Source of the DNA: Candidatus Kuenenia stuttgartensis
GTDB lineage: Bacteria; Planctomycetota; Planctomycetia; Isosphaerales; Isosphaeraceae
Reading direction: 5' to 3'
NCBI GenBank assembly: GCA_945872325.1
Contig: CAMBZY010000076.1
Location: 1 to 9,672, forward strand
Length of the DNA: 9,672 bases
This document shows, piece by piece, positions 1-6,558 of this stretch (within the stretch, counting starts at the first letter, position 1; each line of letters begins with the position of its first letter). The translations under genes and the position numbers were made by a program. The notes under the pieces are model-generated. The model was given only the letters and a program-made list of their open reading frames with translations, searched no databases and was not told the DNA's origin.

Positions 1-656
1 GCCATTCGCATTCCGACAATCCATCGCCAATAGCTTTCACTTCTTACAACTGAAGCGATGTGCGTATCGGCCAACTGACGGTCGTAGATCCTCATCAGAT
101 CAGAAAGTTCCACCTGCCTCCATGGCCGAACTGTCCAGCCCCCACGCGAGGCTTCCTGCTGCATGATGTCTTCGGTCGGCAGGTTTCTTGATGAAACTGC
201 GAGCGGGCGGGAGAGCCCGACTTTGACCCATCCAATTTTTTCGTAGTTGTCAGGCGTACGAGTGGTCAGACCCAAAAGGCCGATCTTGGCAGCGTCCGAC
301 CGCTTCACAGCTTGTTTGATCAGTTGCTCAGCCAAGCCTCTGCCCCGGAATTCGGGGACTGTGCCCAGCCAGACAAGGCCTGATATGGGAAGCTCCAGTT
401 GATCAATCCTGATCGACCGGCGTGCCATCAGGACGTGGCTGGCCAGCCGGCCACTGATCCTCGCCAGCAGACGATGCTCTGGCTTATAGTCTGGATCCAG
501 TAAAGAATTGTAAAATCTTTCCCGATCAAGAGTGCGGAACGAATTGATCAGAACCTGACCGACTTCGTCGTGATCTCCTTCGCTCGCTTCCATAAAGTGA
601 GCAGCTGGAATTCTCTTGGTTGTCGCGATTCTTTCCGTCACAGAGCCGGTTCTCAT
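1..656 (-). CDS. GNAT family N-acetyltransferase, Eis-like (C-terminal part outside the window)
   Basis: This gene reads leftward from an ATG at 656 and is still open at the window edge, so 218 residues are visible. Residues 95-130 form the acetyl-CoA binding core of a GNAT acetyltransferase: a VWLGTVPEFRGRGLAEQL stretch carries the R-x-x-G-x-A loop (R104, G107, A109), followed by a helix and the strand IGLLGLTT, then NYEKIGW (about 137-143), typical of the last GNAT strand. After about residue 172 a second segment starts (GGWTVRPWRQVELSDLMRIYD), which suits the two-domain Eis-type acetyltransferases, where a second GNAT-like fold and an SCP2 domain follow. The protein is probably cytosolic and transfers an acetyl group to an amine. 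The substrate cannot be read from the sequence. A weak AAGGG lies 8 bases before the ATG. A promoter candidate at 728-736 suggests it can be transcribed apart from the gene upstream. The family call is firm; the Eis-like subtype is inferred. Confidence 0.85.
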   Translation of the reverse strand, partial: MRTGSVTERIATTKRIPAAHFMEASEGDHDEVGQVLINSFRTLDRERFYNSLLDPDYKPEHRLLARISGRLASHVLMARRSIRIDQLELPISGLVWLGTVPEFRGRGLAEQLIKQAVKRSDAAKIGLLGLTTRTPDNYEKIGWVKVGLSRPLAVSSRNLPTEDIMQQEASRGGWTVRPWRQVELSDLMRIYDRQLADTHIASVVRSESYWRWIVGMRM

Positions 657-727
657 CGATTAAACCCTTCATGGTGAAGTACCGAAGTGATCAGGCAAAA
701 TCCGCTCTCTCTGTCGATTCGTTAGCT

Positions 728-736
728 ATTATAGCA
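728..736 (-). promoter_or_regulatory. Extended -10 promoter candidate for the acetyltransferase gene
   Basis: On the minus strand this reads TGCTATAAT, a perfect -10 hexamer (728-733) with the TG of an extended -10 element one base upstream (735-736). At the expected -35 distance only a T-rich run is present, which fits extended -10 promoters. Transcription would begin near 721, giving a leader of about 65 bases before the ATG at 656. It lies in the 139-base AT-rich gap between the 542-residue protein and the acetyltransferase. Seen in sequence; activity is inferred. Confidence 0.5.
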
Positions 737-795
737 AGACCGAATCGTTAAAAAAAGAACCAAACCCTATTGACAAATAAGTTTCTCGAAATTCC

Positions 796-2424
796 TCAAA
801 AAACCTTGTCAAGTGGGTTCCGATTCATCGACTGTAATCCGATCAAACTCGCCAATCTACGCAGACGAACCATCGAATGGACCGTTATCGAGTATTCTCT
901 CGACCGAGCAACTTGCTCAATCGCGGTCTCTGACCTCAATTCAGTGATTCTTACATTCGTTGCAGAAAGATCACTTGTCAATAAAACTGCGATTTCGCGA
1001 TTAATCCGGCGAAGTTCCCTCGCTCGCCTTCGTCGCAATTCACGTTCCACCGTGGCCTGTCCAAGCCAAAACTGCTTCTGTTCGAGCAAGATCTTCACGG
1101 ATGGATCTGTCAGGCCCAATGTCTCTGATTTCCACTCCAGACTTCGCCGATGACGAATCGCCTTATCGAGCTCGTCACGCGCCTGGGCTGGACCAAAATC
1201 GTCGATCCGGAGGGTTGCCGACATCACGGCGTAGGCTGGTGGGGTGATCCCGAAAAACGTTTTGAATATGCTGTCGCCAAGCTCGTCATAAATCGCTCCG
1301 CCGATCCCGTGTACAAACAGGTCGGCCAGAAGTGTCCTGCACAAAGCGGTGGTGACAAGAGCTCTGGGGCGAATCCGAATCCCTTCGCTGGCGAACCGGG
1401 CCAGTTCCTCTACACCTCTATCGGTCGGTCGGTCAGGGCGAATCGAGAGACATCCCATGGAATCCGTCTCTCCGTCGATCCTCAGCTCAACACCTGACCC
1501 ATTGTCACAAATCCTGATCCAAAGAGAGGTTCGGGTCGGATTCTCGTCACGCCAGACCCACAGTGGAGACTCCCACCATCCATCTTTATGGACAAGGTCT
1601 GCAACGGGGTGATTCCTGCTCCGGATCTTATGTTCTTTGCGATATGCGGCAAGATGTTCGTCATGAATCGCATGAAATCGTGGCAAATCGGCCAGAATCA
1701 TGCAGAACATGTGGCGAACCACAGGCGAATCCGCCCAAAGGCTCATCGGCGATTCCAAAAGCCCGTATCCCCACTCCTGCTCTATCTGCTGACGAGCCAA
1801 ACTGATACGGCGTGCCCCAGAAGGATCTTGAACCTGCTTCATCCGTGGCCAGATTTCAGTCGCCAAAGGGTCGGCGACATCAGAGGTCAGAACATCACGC
1901 AGATTCTCGGCGAAGCCATCAAAGAGAGCCTCGTCCACGATATTCCAGGTCTCGTAAGGGCGGCCATCGTCGGTTTGATCGAACGGCACTTCCACCGTTT
2001 TCGGATTCGAATGTAACGAGCCGGATGGGACCTTGATTCGCGTCGATTTAAGCTGGTCCGTATCCGCAACCAGATTCACACCCACGGCATTGATGGCTTT
2101 GGCGACGGCGGCAACGGCGAAATTCTTGGCCCAGACACCCGGGTGATAAAGTTCTGGCTGATGGCCCGTCATGATCCAAATGGAATCTTTGTGAAGCGCA
2201 TTTGGAAAGTGAACGCCTGCATCGGGATTCCAGATTTTCGAGCATTCCACAAAGCTGAGTCGTGCGGAACGTCTTAATTCGGTGAGACTTCTGCCACCGA
2301 ATTGAATCTCAGGCTGGCTCAAAAGCTGATGATTCCGGGCCGCCATTTCGGGCCAGTCGCTGAGTTGGGGAATGGCGAGCAGGCCAAAATCTGAAGTGGG
2401 AGCACGAAAGGTTGAGCCGCTCAT
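796..2424 (-). CDS. BshC-like protein of unknown substrate (remote resemblance to bacillithiol cysteine-adding enzyme)
   Basis: This is a 542-residue, probably cytosolic protein with no signal peptide or membrane segment. I do not recognise a named close family, but three features match the layout of BshC, the enzyme that joins cysteine to glucosaminyl-malate in bacillithiol synthesis. First, an N-terminal IMTGHQPELYHPGVWAKN segment (84-101) recalls the BshC TGQQ...L...K block and is followed by a Rossmann-type VNLVADTDQ (116-124). Second, residues 351-405 (RPRALV... then VHGIGGAIYDE, then FFGITPPAYAVMSATLR) follow the BshC pattern RPVVQD...YVGGP.E..Y...FG...P. Third, a charged helical C-terminus (about 445-525, rich in R/E/L) could form the coiled coil seen in BshC. 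Its length is also near the usual BshC length of about 540. The ATG at 2424 overlaps the stop of the glycosyltransferase by 4 bases (ATGA), implying translational coupling. BshC function is an inference; the coding call is firm. Confidence 0.8.
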   Translation of the reverse strand: MSGSTFRAPTSDFGLLAIPQLSDWPEMAARNHQLLSQPEIQFGGRSLTELRRSARLSFVECSKIWNPDAGVHFPNALHKDSIWIMTGHQPELYHPGVWAKNFAVAAVAKAINAVGVNLVADTDQLKSTRIKVPSGSLHSNPKTVEVPFDQTDDGRPYETWNIVDEALFDGFAENLRDVLTSDVADPLATEIWPRMKQVQDPSGARRISLARQQIEQEWGYGLLESPMSLWADSPVVRHMFCMILADLPRFHAIHDEHLAAYRKEHKIRSRNHPVADLVHKDGWWESPLWVWRDENPTRTSLWIRICDNGSGVELRIDGETDSMGCLSIRPDRPTDRGVEELARFASEGIRIRPRALVTTALCRTLLADLFVHGIGGAIYDELGDSIFKTFFGITPPAYAVMSATLRIDDFGPAQARDELDKAIRHRRSLEWKSETLGLTDPSVKILLEQKQFWLGQATVERELRRRRARELRRINREIAVLLTSDLSATNVRITELRSETAIEQVARSREYSITVHSMVRLRRLASLIGLQSMNRNPLDKVF

Positions 2425-3143
2425 AGTCCTTGACTCCGTTTGGGCTTACCCAAATCAGACCGGGCCAGTGCGGCATCAAAAACTGAGCGGTAGTGCTTGA
2501 GGCGAAAATTGGAATCGTCGAGGGAACCTCCAAACGAACGATTTTCGTCCAGATAGATCAGAGGAACGGCCATCTCATGAATCTTCATCTGATGTTCAAC
2601 AGCCTGAACCCAGACTTCCAGGGGCATGGCATATCCAAGATCGACAATCTTGAACTGACTTAAAATATTGGTCCTGTAAGCTTTGAATCCACAAAAGCCG
2701 TCGGTCAGTTTGAGTCCAAGCTCCTCTCTCAACCAGCCAAGCACAGTCATATTGATACGGCGACGATCTTCTGGAGGAGGAGCGGAAGGGTCGTAAGTAT
2801 CTAAATAACGGCTCCCACTGACGATATCGCAATCCTCCAGCATCTTGATCAACGCAGGAATCAGGTGAGGTTCATGCTGGCCATCGCAGTCGATGGTCAC
2901 CAGGGCATCGTAGCCGCCTTCGACAGCGGCTTGGAATGCGGTGACCAAGCCTGCTCCATAGCCTCGATTTTGGGGATGCCTGATTGTCCGGATCGACTTC
3001 TGCCGAGCCAGAATTTCTGGAGTCCGATCTTTCGAGCCGTCATCCACAACCAACACATCCTGAGAATATGCAGCAACTTGCGGCAAAACGGAGTCGAGAT
3101 ATTTTTCTTCGTTGTAGACCGGCAGTGCCGTGAGGAATCGCAT
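2421..3143 (-). CDS. Family 2 glycosyltransferase, dolichyl/polyprenyl-phosphate mannosyltransferase type
   Basis: This 240-residue soluble GT-A enzyme probably transfers a sugar from a nucleotide donor to a lipid phosphate or other acceptor on the cytoplasmic face of the membrane. The order of motifs is typical of DPM1-like GT2 enzymes: LPVYNEE near the start (7-13), VVDDGSKDRTPEI (32-44) with the nucleotide-binding DD, NRGYGAG (59-65), the metal-binding D-x-D of TIDCDGQH (83-90), SGSRY (109-113) and TDGFCGFKAYR (147-157). There is no C-terminal membrane segment, so it belongs to the short membrane-associated group, not the DPMS-GtrA type. I chose the ATG at 3143 because conserved sequence starts there. 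A longer form from a TTG at 3209 would add 22 residues (including C-T-L-C-K-Y-C) that do not belong to the family. No Shine-Dalgarno precedes the ATG; instead there is an A-rich run. It is first in the leftward operon. The sugar and acceptor are unknown. Confidence 0.9.
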   Translation of the reverse strand: MRFLTALPVYNEEKYLDSVLPQVAAYSQDVLVVDDGSKDRTPEILARQKSIRTIRHPQNRGYGAGLVTAFQAAVEGGYDALVTIDCDGQHEPHLIPALIKMLEDCDIVSGSRYLDTYDPSAPPPEDRRRINMTVLGWLREELGLKLTDGFCGFKAYRTNILSQFKIVDLGYAMPLEVWVQAVEHQMKIHEMAVPLIYLDENRSFGGSLDDSNFRLKHYRSVFDAALARSDLGKPKRSQGL

Positions 3144-3236
3144 TTTTTTTTGTTCAATTTCGCTCGTCGTGACACTTCGGCCGCAGTACTTGCAGAGGGT
3201 ACAATCCAAAAAAGTTCGGCTCGCACCTGCACCCTT

Positions 3237-3264
3237 ATTCTAAACTTCATATGTCGCAAGTCAA
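3237..3264 (-). promoter_or_regulatory. Sigma-70-type promoter for the glycosyltransferase operon
   Basis: On the minus strand TTGACT (3259-3264) is followed after 16 bases by TAGAAT (3237-3242), each one mismatch from consensus. Transcription would start near 3230, 87 bases upstream of the ATG at 3143. It is the best-matched promoter in the window and points at the glycosyltransferase/BshC-like pair. Seen in sequence; use by the cell is inferred. Confidence 0.55.
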
Positions 3265-3282
3265 CGAAACAGGTTTTTCGTT

Positions 3283-3310
3283 CCATTCTGGATAATTTTG
3301 AGCCATTCTG
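3283..3310. repeat. Short direct repeat CCATTCTG x2
   Basis: CCATTCTG occurs at 3283-3290 and again at 3303-3310, 20 bases start to start, or about two helical turns. It sits just upstream of the minus-strand promoter, between the two divergent transcription units. It could be a binding site for a dimeric regulator, or chance; at 8 bases the evidence is thin. Confidence 0.3.
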
Positions 3311-3316
3311 AAAAAG

Positions 3317-3346
3317 ATCCGTTTTTAACGATCATATCCGTTTTAA
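3317..3346. repeat. Direct repeat ATCCGTTTT(T)AA x2 upstream of the protease promoter
   Basis: ATCCGTTTTTAA at 3317-3328 recurs as ATCCGTTTTAA at 3336-3346, 19 bases start to start and differing only by one T in a T-run. The pair lies 38-67 bases upstream of the plus-strand -10 element, a usual place for activator sites. Seen in sequence; a regulatory role is inferred. Confidence 0.35.
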
Positions 3347-3362
3347 GGTTTTGCGGTTGCAT

Positions 3363-3398
3363 GTTCATTACAGCTGACTACAATATAATTTAATGAAC
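3363..3398 (+). promoter_or_regulatory. Promoter of the protease gene inside an 8-bp inverted repeat
   Basis: A perfect TATAAT lies at 3384-3389. No good -35 hexamer is found 16-18 bases upstream (best is TGTTCA at 3362-3367). The arms GTTCATTA (3363-3370) and TAATGAAC (3391-3398) are exact inverted repeats separated by 20 bases, so one arm covers the -35 region and the other lies just after the -10. That is the layout expected for an operator bound by a dimeric repressor, or for an activator that makes up for the weak -35. Transcription would start near 3396, about 46 bases before the ATG at 3442. Confidence 0.45.
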
Positions 3399-3441
3399 CA
3401 ATCCTTTTGATGGTAAGCAGCAGGTCTCGAGAATATCCATC

Positions 3442-4428
3442 ATGAATGTCAGGTACTACTTACCGCTTTTTCTCATGCTCTCCTCCACGGTCGTTTCCGA
3501 CGACCGGATTTCGATCGACCTGCGTGGGGGCGGCCGGGTGACTGGCACTGTTTTGACAGAAAAACCCGATGCCCTCTTTGTTGATTTGGGCCACGATGTG
3601 GTTCGTCTGCCAAAAGATCAAATTCTTAAGCGGCAGAAATTTACAGGATCAGAAGTCGCGTCGACGACGACCTCTGCGACGGTTTCGGAAGATGATATGG
3701 ATGGGTTTTACAAGACCGGCGGAATGGACGGCAAATCCGTTCGCCAACTTGTGGATCAATTCGGCGAGGGCGTCATTTCGATCGACACACCATCCGGCAA
3801 AGGTTCAGGCTTCTTACTGAACAGTGATGGATATGCGATCACGAATCAGCACGTCATCGCTGGCGAAACACGAATCTCAGCAACGCTTTATAAAAAGAAT
3901 CCATCGGGAGCCCTCCAGCGGGTCCGGGTTGAAGAGGTCGAGATTCTGGCGATGAATCCGTTGATGGATCTGGCTCTCATTCGACTTCCAAAGCGGGAAG
4001 ATTTGACATATAAACCATGTTCGCTTTCAGTGGATGAACTTGCGGCCGGTGATGGAGTTTTTGCGATCGGCAATCCTCTCGGCCTTGAACGAAGCGTCAG
4101 CCAAGGGATTGTGAGCACCCGGAACCGGAATTTTGATGGTCTGGTTTATCTGCAAACAGACGCCGCGATCAATCCAGGGAACTCTGGGGGTCCACTCTTT
4201 AACCTCAAAGGTGAAGTGGTGGGTGTGACCAACATGAAGGCCACCTCAGGTGACAATCTGGGATTTGCGATCCCGATTCGATATGTGAAGGATTTTCTGA
4301 GAAATCGGGATGCGTTTGGATACGACAAGACGAATCCGAACGCAGGCTACAGGTACATGGATGCACCTCGTCGGGTCAAGCCCGCAGTGGTATCTTCCAA
4401 GTCGGTGGAAGGTCGTTCTGGCCTCTGA
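3442..4428 (+). CDS. Exported trypsin-like (S1C, HtrA-like) serine protease without PDZ domain
   Basis: This 328-residue protein is predicted to be exported. Its short signal peptide has R4, a hydrophobic core at about residues 7-18 and possible cleavage after VVS (19). Residues 22-66 form a small beta-rich domain (IDLRGGGRVTGTVL..., ALFVDLGHDVVRLPKDQI) like the SH3/Sm-type modules found in planctomycete secreted proteins. The protease domain spans about 105-300. The catalytic triad is visible: His137 in YAITNQHV, Asp176 in MNPLMDLALI and Ser248 in NPGNSGGPLF, all typical of the HtrA/Deg group, as is the oxyanion loop. No PDZ domain follows: the chain ends after about 28 basic/polar residues. 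Loss of PDZ suggests it works alone or is targeted by its N-terminal domain. It precedes by 115 bases a secreted protein on the same strand, with no clear terminator between. No Shine-Dalgarno is seen before the ATG. Its substrates are unknown. Confidence 0.92.
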   Translation: MNVRYYLPLFLMLSSTVVSDDRISIDLRGGGRVTGTVLTEKPDALFVDLGHDVVRLPKDQILKRQKFTGSEVASTTTSATVSEDDMDGFYKTGGMDGKSVRQLVDQFGEGVISIDTPSGKGSGFLLNSDGYAITNQHVIAGETRISATLYKKNPSGALQRVRVEEVEILAMNPLMDLALIRLPKREDLTYKPCSLSVDELAAGDGVFAIGNPLGLERSVSQGIVSTRNRNFDGLVYLQTDAAINPGNSGGPLFNLKGEVVGVTNMKATSGDNLGFAIPIRYVKDFLRNRDAFGYDKTNPNAGYRYMDAPRRVKPAVVSSKSVEGRSGL

Positions 4429-4530
4429 TTCAGTGGCAGGACAGAACCCTTCAAACGAAGTTTTGAACGTGACAGTGACCAAGTGATTCACAATAGGATG
4501 CGTCTCTCGAATGACGCCTTTTGCATCTCT

Positions 4531-4535
4531 AGGAG
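4531..4535 (+). promoter_or_regulatory. Shine-Dalgarno deciding the start of the secreted protein
   Basis: AGGAG is placed 8 bases before the ATG at 4544 (a second ATG follows at 4547). An in-frame ATG at 4511 lies upstream of this site and would put 11 polar residues in front of the signal peptide, so 4544 is preferred. Confidence 0.7.
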
Positions 4536-4543
4536 TGGAACTG

Positions 4544-6332
4544 ATGATGATTGCAAATAGCCTTCGTTCTTTCTGGACAAGGCTTTCGGCTGTAACCGCC
4601 GTGATGCTGGCCGCCGTTGTGGCCCCCGTGGGTGCCGCCTCAATTGAAGAAACTCTGTCAAAAAACACCTTGCTTTTCGCTCGGATCACCAACGCCAAAG
4701 CCCTTCGCGAGGCTTTTGAACAAACCCAGTTTGGCCGATTGATTGAAGATCCAGCCCTCAAGCCGATCCGCGCTGATGTTGCCAAGAATCTCGAAAAGTT
4801 CTCGGCCGACGTCAAGAGCGCTGCCGGTGTGACTCTCAGCGAACTTCTCACTCTGCCTACAGGCCCAATGCACATCGCCGTCATTCCAGGCACGAACGAA
4901 AAAGTTCCTGTCGGTTTTTACGCCTCTCTCGACGCTGGAGACAAGGCATCTGCGTTCACCGATGCGATGTCCAAACTGATCAAATTTGGCACTGAAAAAG
5001 GCTCGAAAGTTTCTACCGAGACTTTCAATGAAGTCTCCATCAGTGTGATCACCAGCGAAATTAAAGACGACGACGGCAAGGCCCCCCCCCCCCATTGCTC
5101 TGGCCAAAACTGGCACCGTTTTCCACCTTGGGACTTCTGTAGACGTTCTCAAGAGCGTGATCAAAGGCGCTGGTGCTGACAATCTTGCCTCATCAGACGA
5201 TTACCGCAAGGCCGTCACCAAGTTTCGTCCAGGCTCCCAGATCCAGTTCTTTGCCAACGTACCAGCCACGATCAAAGTGATCGTCAAAGCTGCCGCTGCC
5301 AATGTGGACAATGCTGCTGTCGATGCCCAGCAGATTGAAACCATTGTGAACATGCTTGGCTTGAACGGAATCAAGGCCGCTGCTGGTTCGATCACGCTTA
5401 ACGATACGACTTTTGATGTCGTTTCAAGCACCTCCCTGCTGCTCGCAAAGCCAGTCGACGGACTCCTGAAAGTCTTCAAACTGAAGCCTTCCAAGATGGA
5501 GCCTGAAGCCTGGGTCCCAGCCAACCTGGTTTCCTATCAGTCACTCGGATGGGACCTTGATACGGCTTACACAGCCATCAACGACATCGTCAACATGTTC
5601 CAGCCCGGCCTTTTGAACGTGCTTGAACAACAGCTTGTAGGTCCTAACGGTGGAGACCCCCTGAGCTTCCAGAAAGACCTTTTTGGTCCTCTCGGAAACC
5701 GGATCACCATCATCTCCGACCTGACCAAACCGATCAAAGCCGATAGCCAGCGAACCCTTGTGGGCGTGGCCCTTGAAGATTCTGCGGTCTTCACCAAGAC
5801 TCTCCAGAAGCTGTTCGACCTCGGTGGTCTTGAGCCAAAGAAACGCGAATTCCAAGGCACGACGATCTTCGAAATCGAGCCCAATCTGCCTCAAGCTGGT
5901 GGCGTGAATGTCGATTCAGGCCCACTCTCGATCGCCATCGCCAAAGATACGCTTTTCATCACGTCTGAGGTGACTCTACTCGAATCCGTTCTGCGTGGTG
6001 GTGCTCCAAAGCTGGCTGATTCAGCCGCCTACAAAGCCGTTGCCAAGTTTTATCCTGCCATGCCGACTTCGATCAGCTTCACCGCTGCTGAAGAAGCTGC
6101 CCGTTCGGCTTACGACATGATCAAGCAAGGCCAACTCGACGTCGCTCTCGACGCCGCCGCTGGTCAGGCTGGACAAAAAGATGCTCCTGATGTCGATAAC
6201 CTCTTTGACATCAAGAAGCTTCCTGACTACTCGGTCTTCGCCAAGTTCCTGACCAACACCGGTGGATTCTCAACCGTCGACGACGACGGTGTGACCGCCG
6301 TTCAGTTCTCACTTCGCAAAGCCAACCCATGA
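4544..6332 (+). CDS. Secreted planctomycete protein (DUF3352-like), frame broken at a 12-C run
   Basis: If the frame is restored this gene encodes 595 residues. A clear signal peptide opens it (basic R8/R13, hydrophobic 14-29, G-A-A at 30-32), so the product is exported. The mature protein begins IEETLSKNTLLFARITNAKAL..., resembling a broad class of planctomycete secreted proteins near DUF3352: alternating beta strands and helices, with LFGPLGNRITIISDL at about residues 379-394 and LFITSEVTLLESVL further on. Its function is unknown; I infer an envelope or extracellular role. The reading frame shifts at C5082-C5093: as written the product stops at 5179 after 211 residues, ending in a nonsense tail from PPPHCSG. 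Removing one C gives KAPPPIALAKTGTVFHLG and runs unbroken to the TGA at 6330-6332. The second half therefore has no signal peptide or start of its own (a GTG at 5157 is only an in-frame valine). It may be a sequencing error, a true pseudogene, or a phase-variable gene. Confidence 0.75.
5082..5093 (+). repeat. Homopolymer of 12 C within the secreted-protein gene
   Basis: Twelve consecutive C follow GGCAAGG, at codon 180 of the secreted protein. With 12 C the frame goes out of phase; with 11 (or 8 or 14) it is restored. Tracts of this length are prone to slip in replication and are also a classic place for sequencing errors. No other C or G run of this size is in the window. Confidence 0.95.
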
Positions 6333-6339
6333 TGATCGC

Positions 6340-6373
6340 GACAGACTGGAAGAAATTCTGAGTCTGTCCAGTC
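6340..6373 (+). other. Inverted repeats just after the stop codon, with two competing pairings
   Basis: GACAGACT (6340-6347) pairs perfectly with AGTCTGTC (6361-6368). Overlapping them, GACTGGA (6344-6350) pairs with TCCAGTC (6367-6373), so only one of the two stems can form at a time. They begin 7 bases after the stop of the secreted-protein gene and lie just ahead of the main terminator. There is no T-tract, so this is not a terminator itself; it may protect the 3' end of the mRNA or be chance. Confidence 0.4.
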
Positions 6374-6387
6374 ATGACGAATATAAC

Positions 6388-6426
6388 GAGAGCCACGGCC
6401 AAGACGGTCGTGGCTCTCCTGTTTTT
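6388..6426 (+). terminator. Rho-independent terminator after the protease/secreted-protein unit
   Basis: A perfect 10-base-pair stem, GAGAGCCACG (6388-6397) with CGTGGCTCTC (6409-6418), extends inward by one wobble and two G-C pairs around a 5-base loop (AAGAC), and is followed by CTG and five T (6422-6426). It ends transcription of the block 3442-6332 and separates it from the cyclophilin gene. Confidence 0.88.
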
Positions 6427-6488
6427 CGCATTTCCACCAAACTGCCCAGATCATTTCCAACGATGATAAGAGAGGATTGTCACAAAAC

Positions 6489-6523
6489 TTGACAGGGTCG
6501 GTATCATTGCATGGATGCATGCA
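6489..6523 (+). promoter_or_regulatory. Possible promoter and palindrome upstream of the cyclophilin-domain gene
   Basis: A perfect TTGACA lies at 6489-6494, but the base stretch 16-18 downstream (around 6511-6517, ATGGATG) is a poor -10. The palindrome TGCATGCA (6516-6523), with a second TGCATG at 6508-6513, sits where the -10 or start would be. It could be an operator or a promoter for an alternative sigma factor. The evidence is weak beyond the -35. Confidence 0.3.
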
Positions 6524-6558
6524 GATGATGTGGTCAAGTGAACTGGAGGAAGTGATCG

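Noticed and set aside
770..2036. Several open frames on the plus strand (up to 142 codons) across the BshC-like gene
   Set aside because: They overlap a 542-codon gene with recognisable blocks and tight coupling to its neighbour; the plus-strand translations are Arg/Ser/Pro-rich with no domain and no ribosome site.
796..3143. A complete bacillithiol synthesis operon
   Set aside because: The glycosyltransferase is of the DPM/GT2 type, not the GT4 type of BshA, and no BshB-like deacetylase is present, so only a remote BshC-like relation is claimed.
3144..3209. Cys-rich leader (CTLCKYC) as a zinc-binding domain of the glycosyltransferase
   Set aside because: It needs a TTG start without a ribosome site, is only 22 residues long, and such an extension is not a feature of the family; kept as an alternative start only.
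4449..4468. Weak hairpin TTCAAA...TTTGAA between the protease and secreted-protein genes as a terminator
   Set aside because: The stem is only six A/T-rich pairs and no T-tract follows.
5157..6332. Treating the downstream half of the secreted protein as a separate gene starting at GTG 5157
   Set aside because: The frame continues upstream to the C tract with sensible protein sequence, there is no ribosome site before the GTG, and the half would lack a signal peptide.
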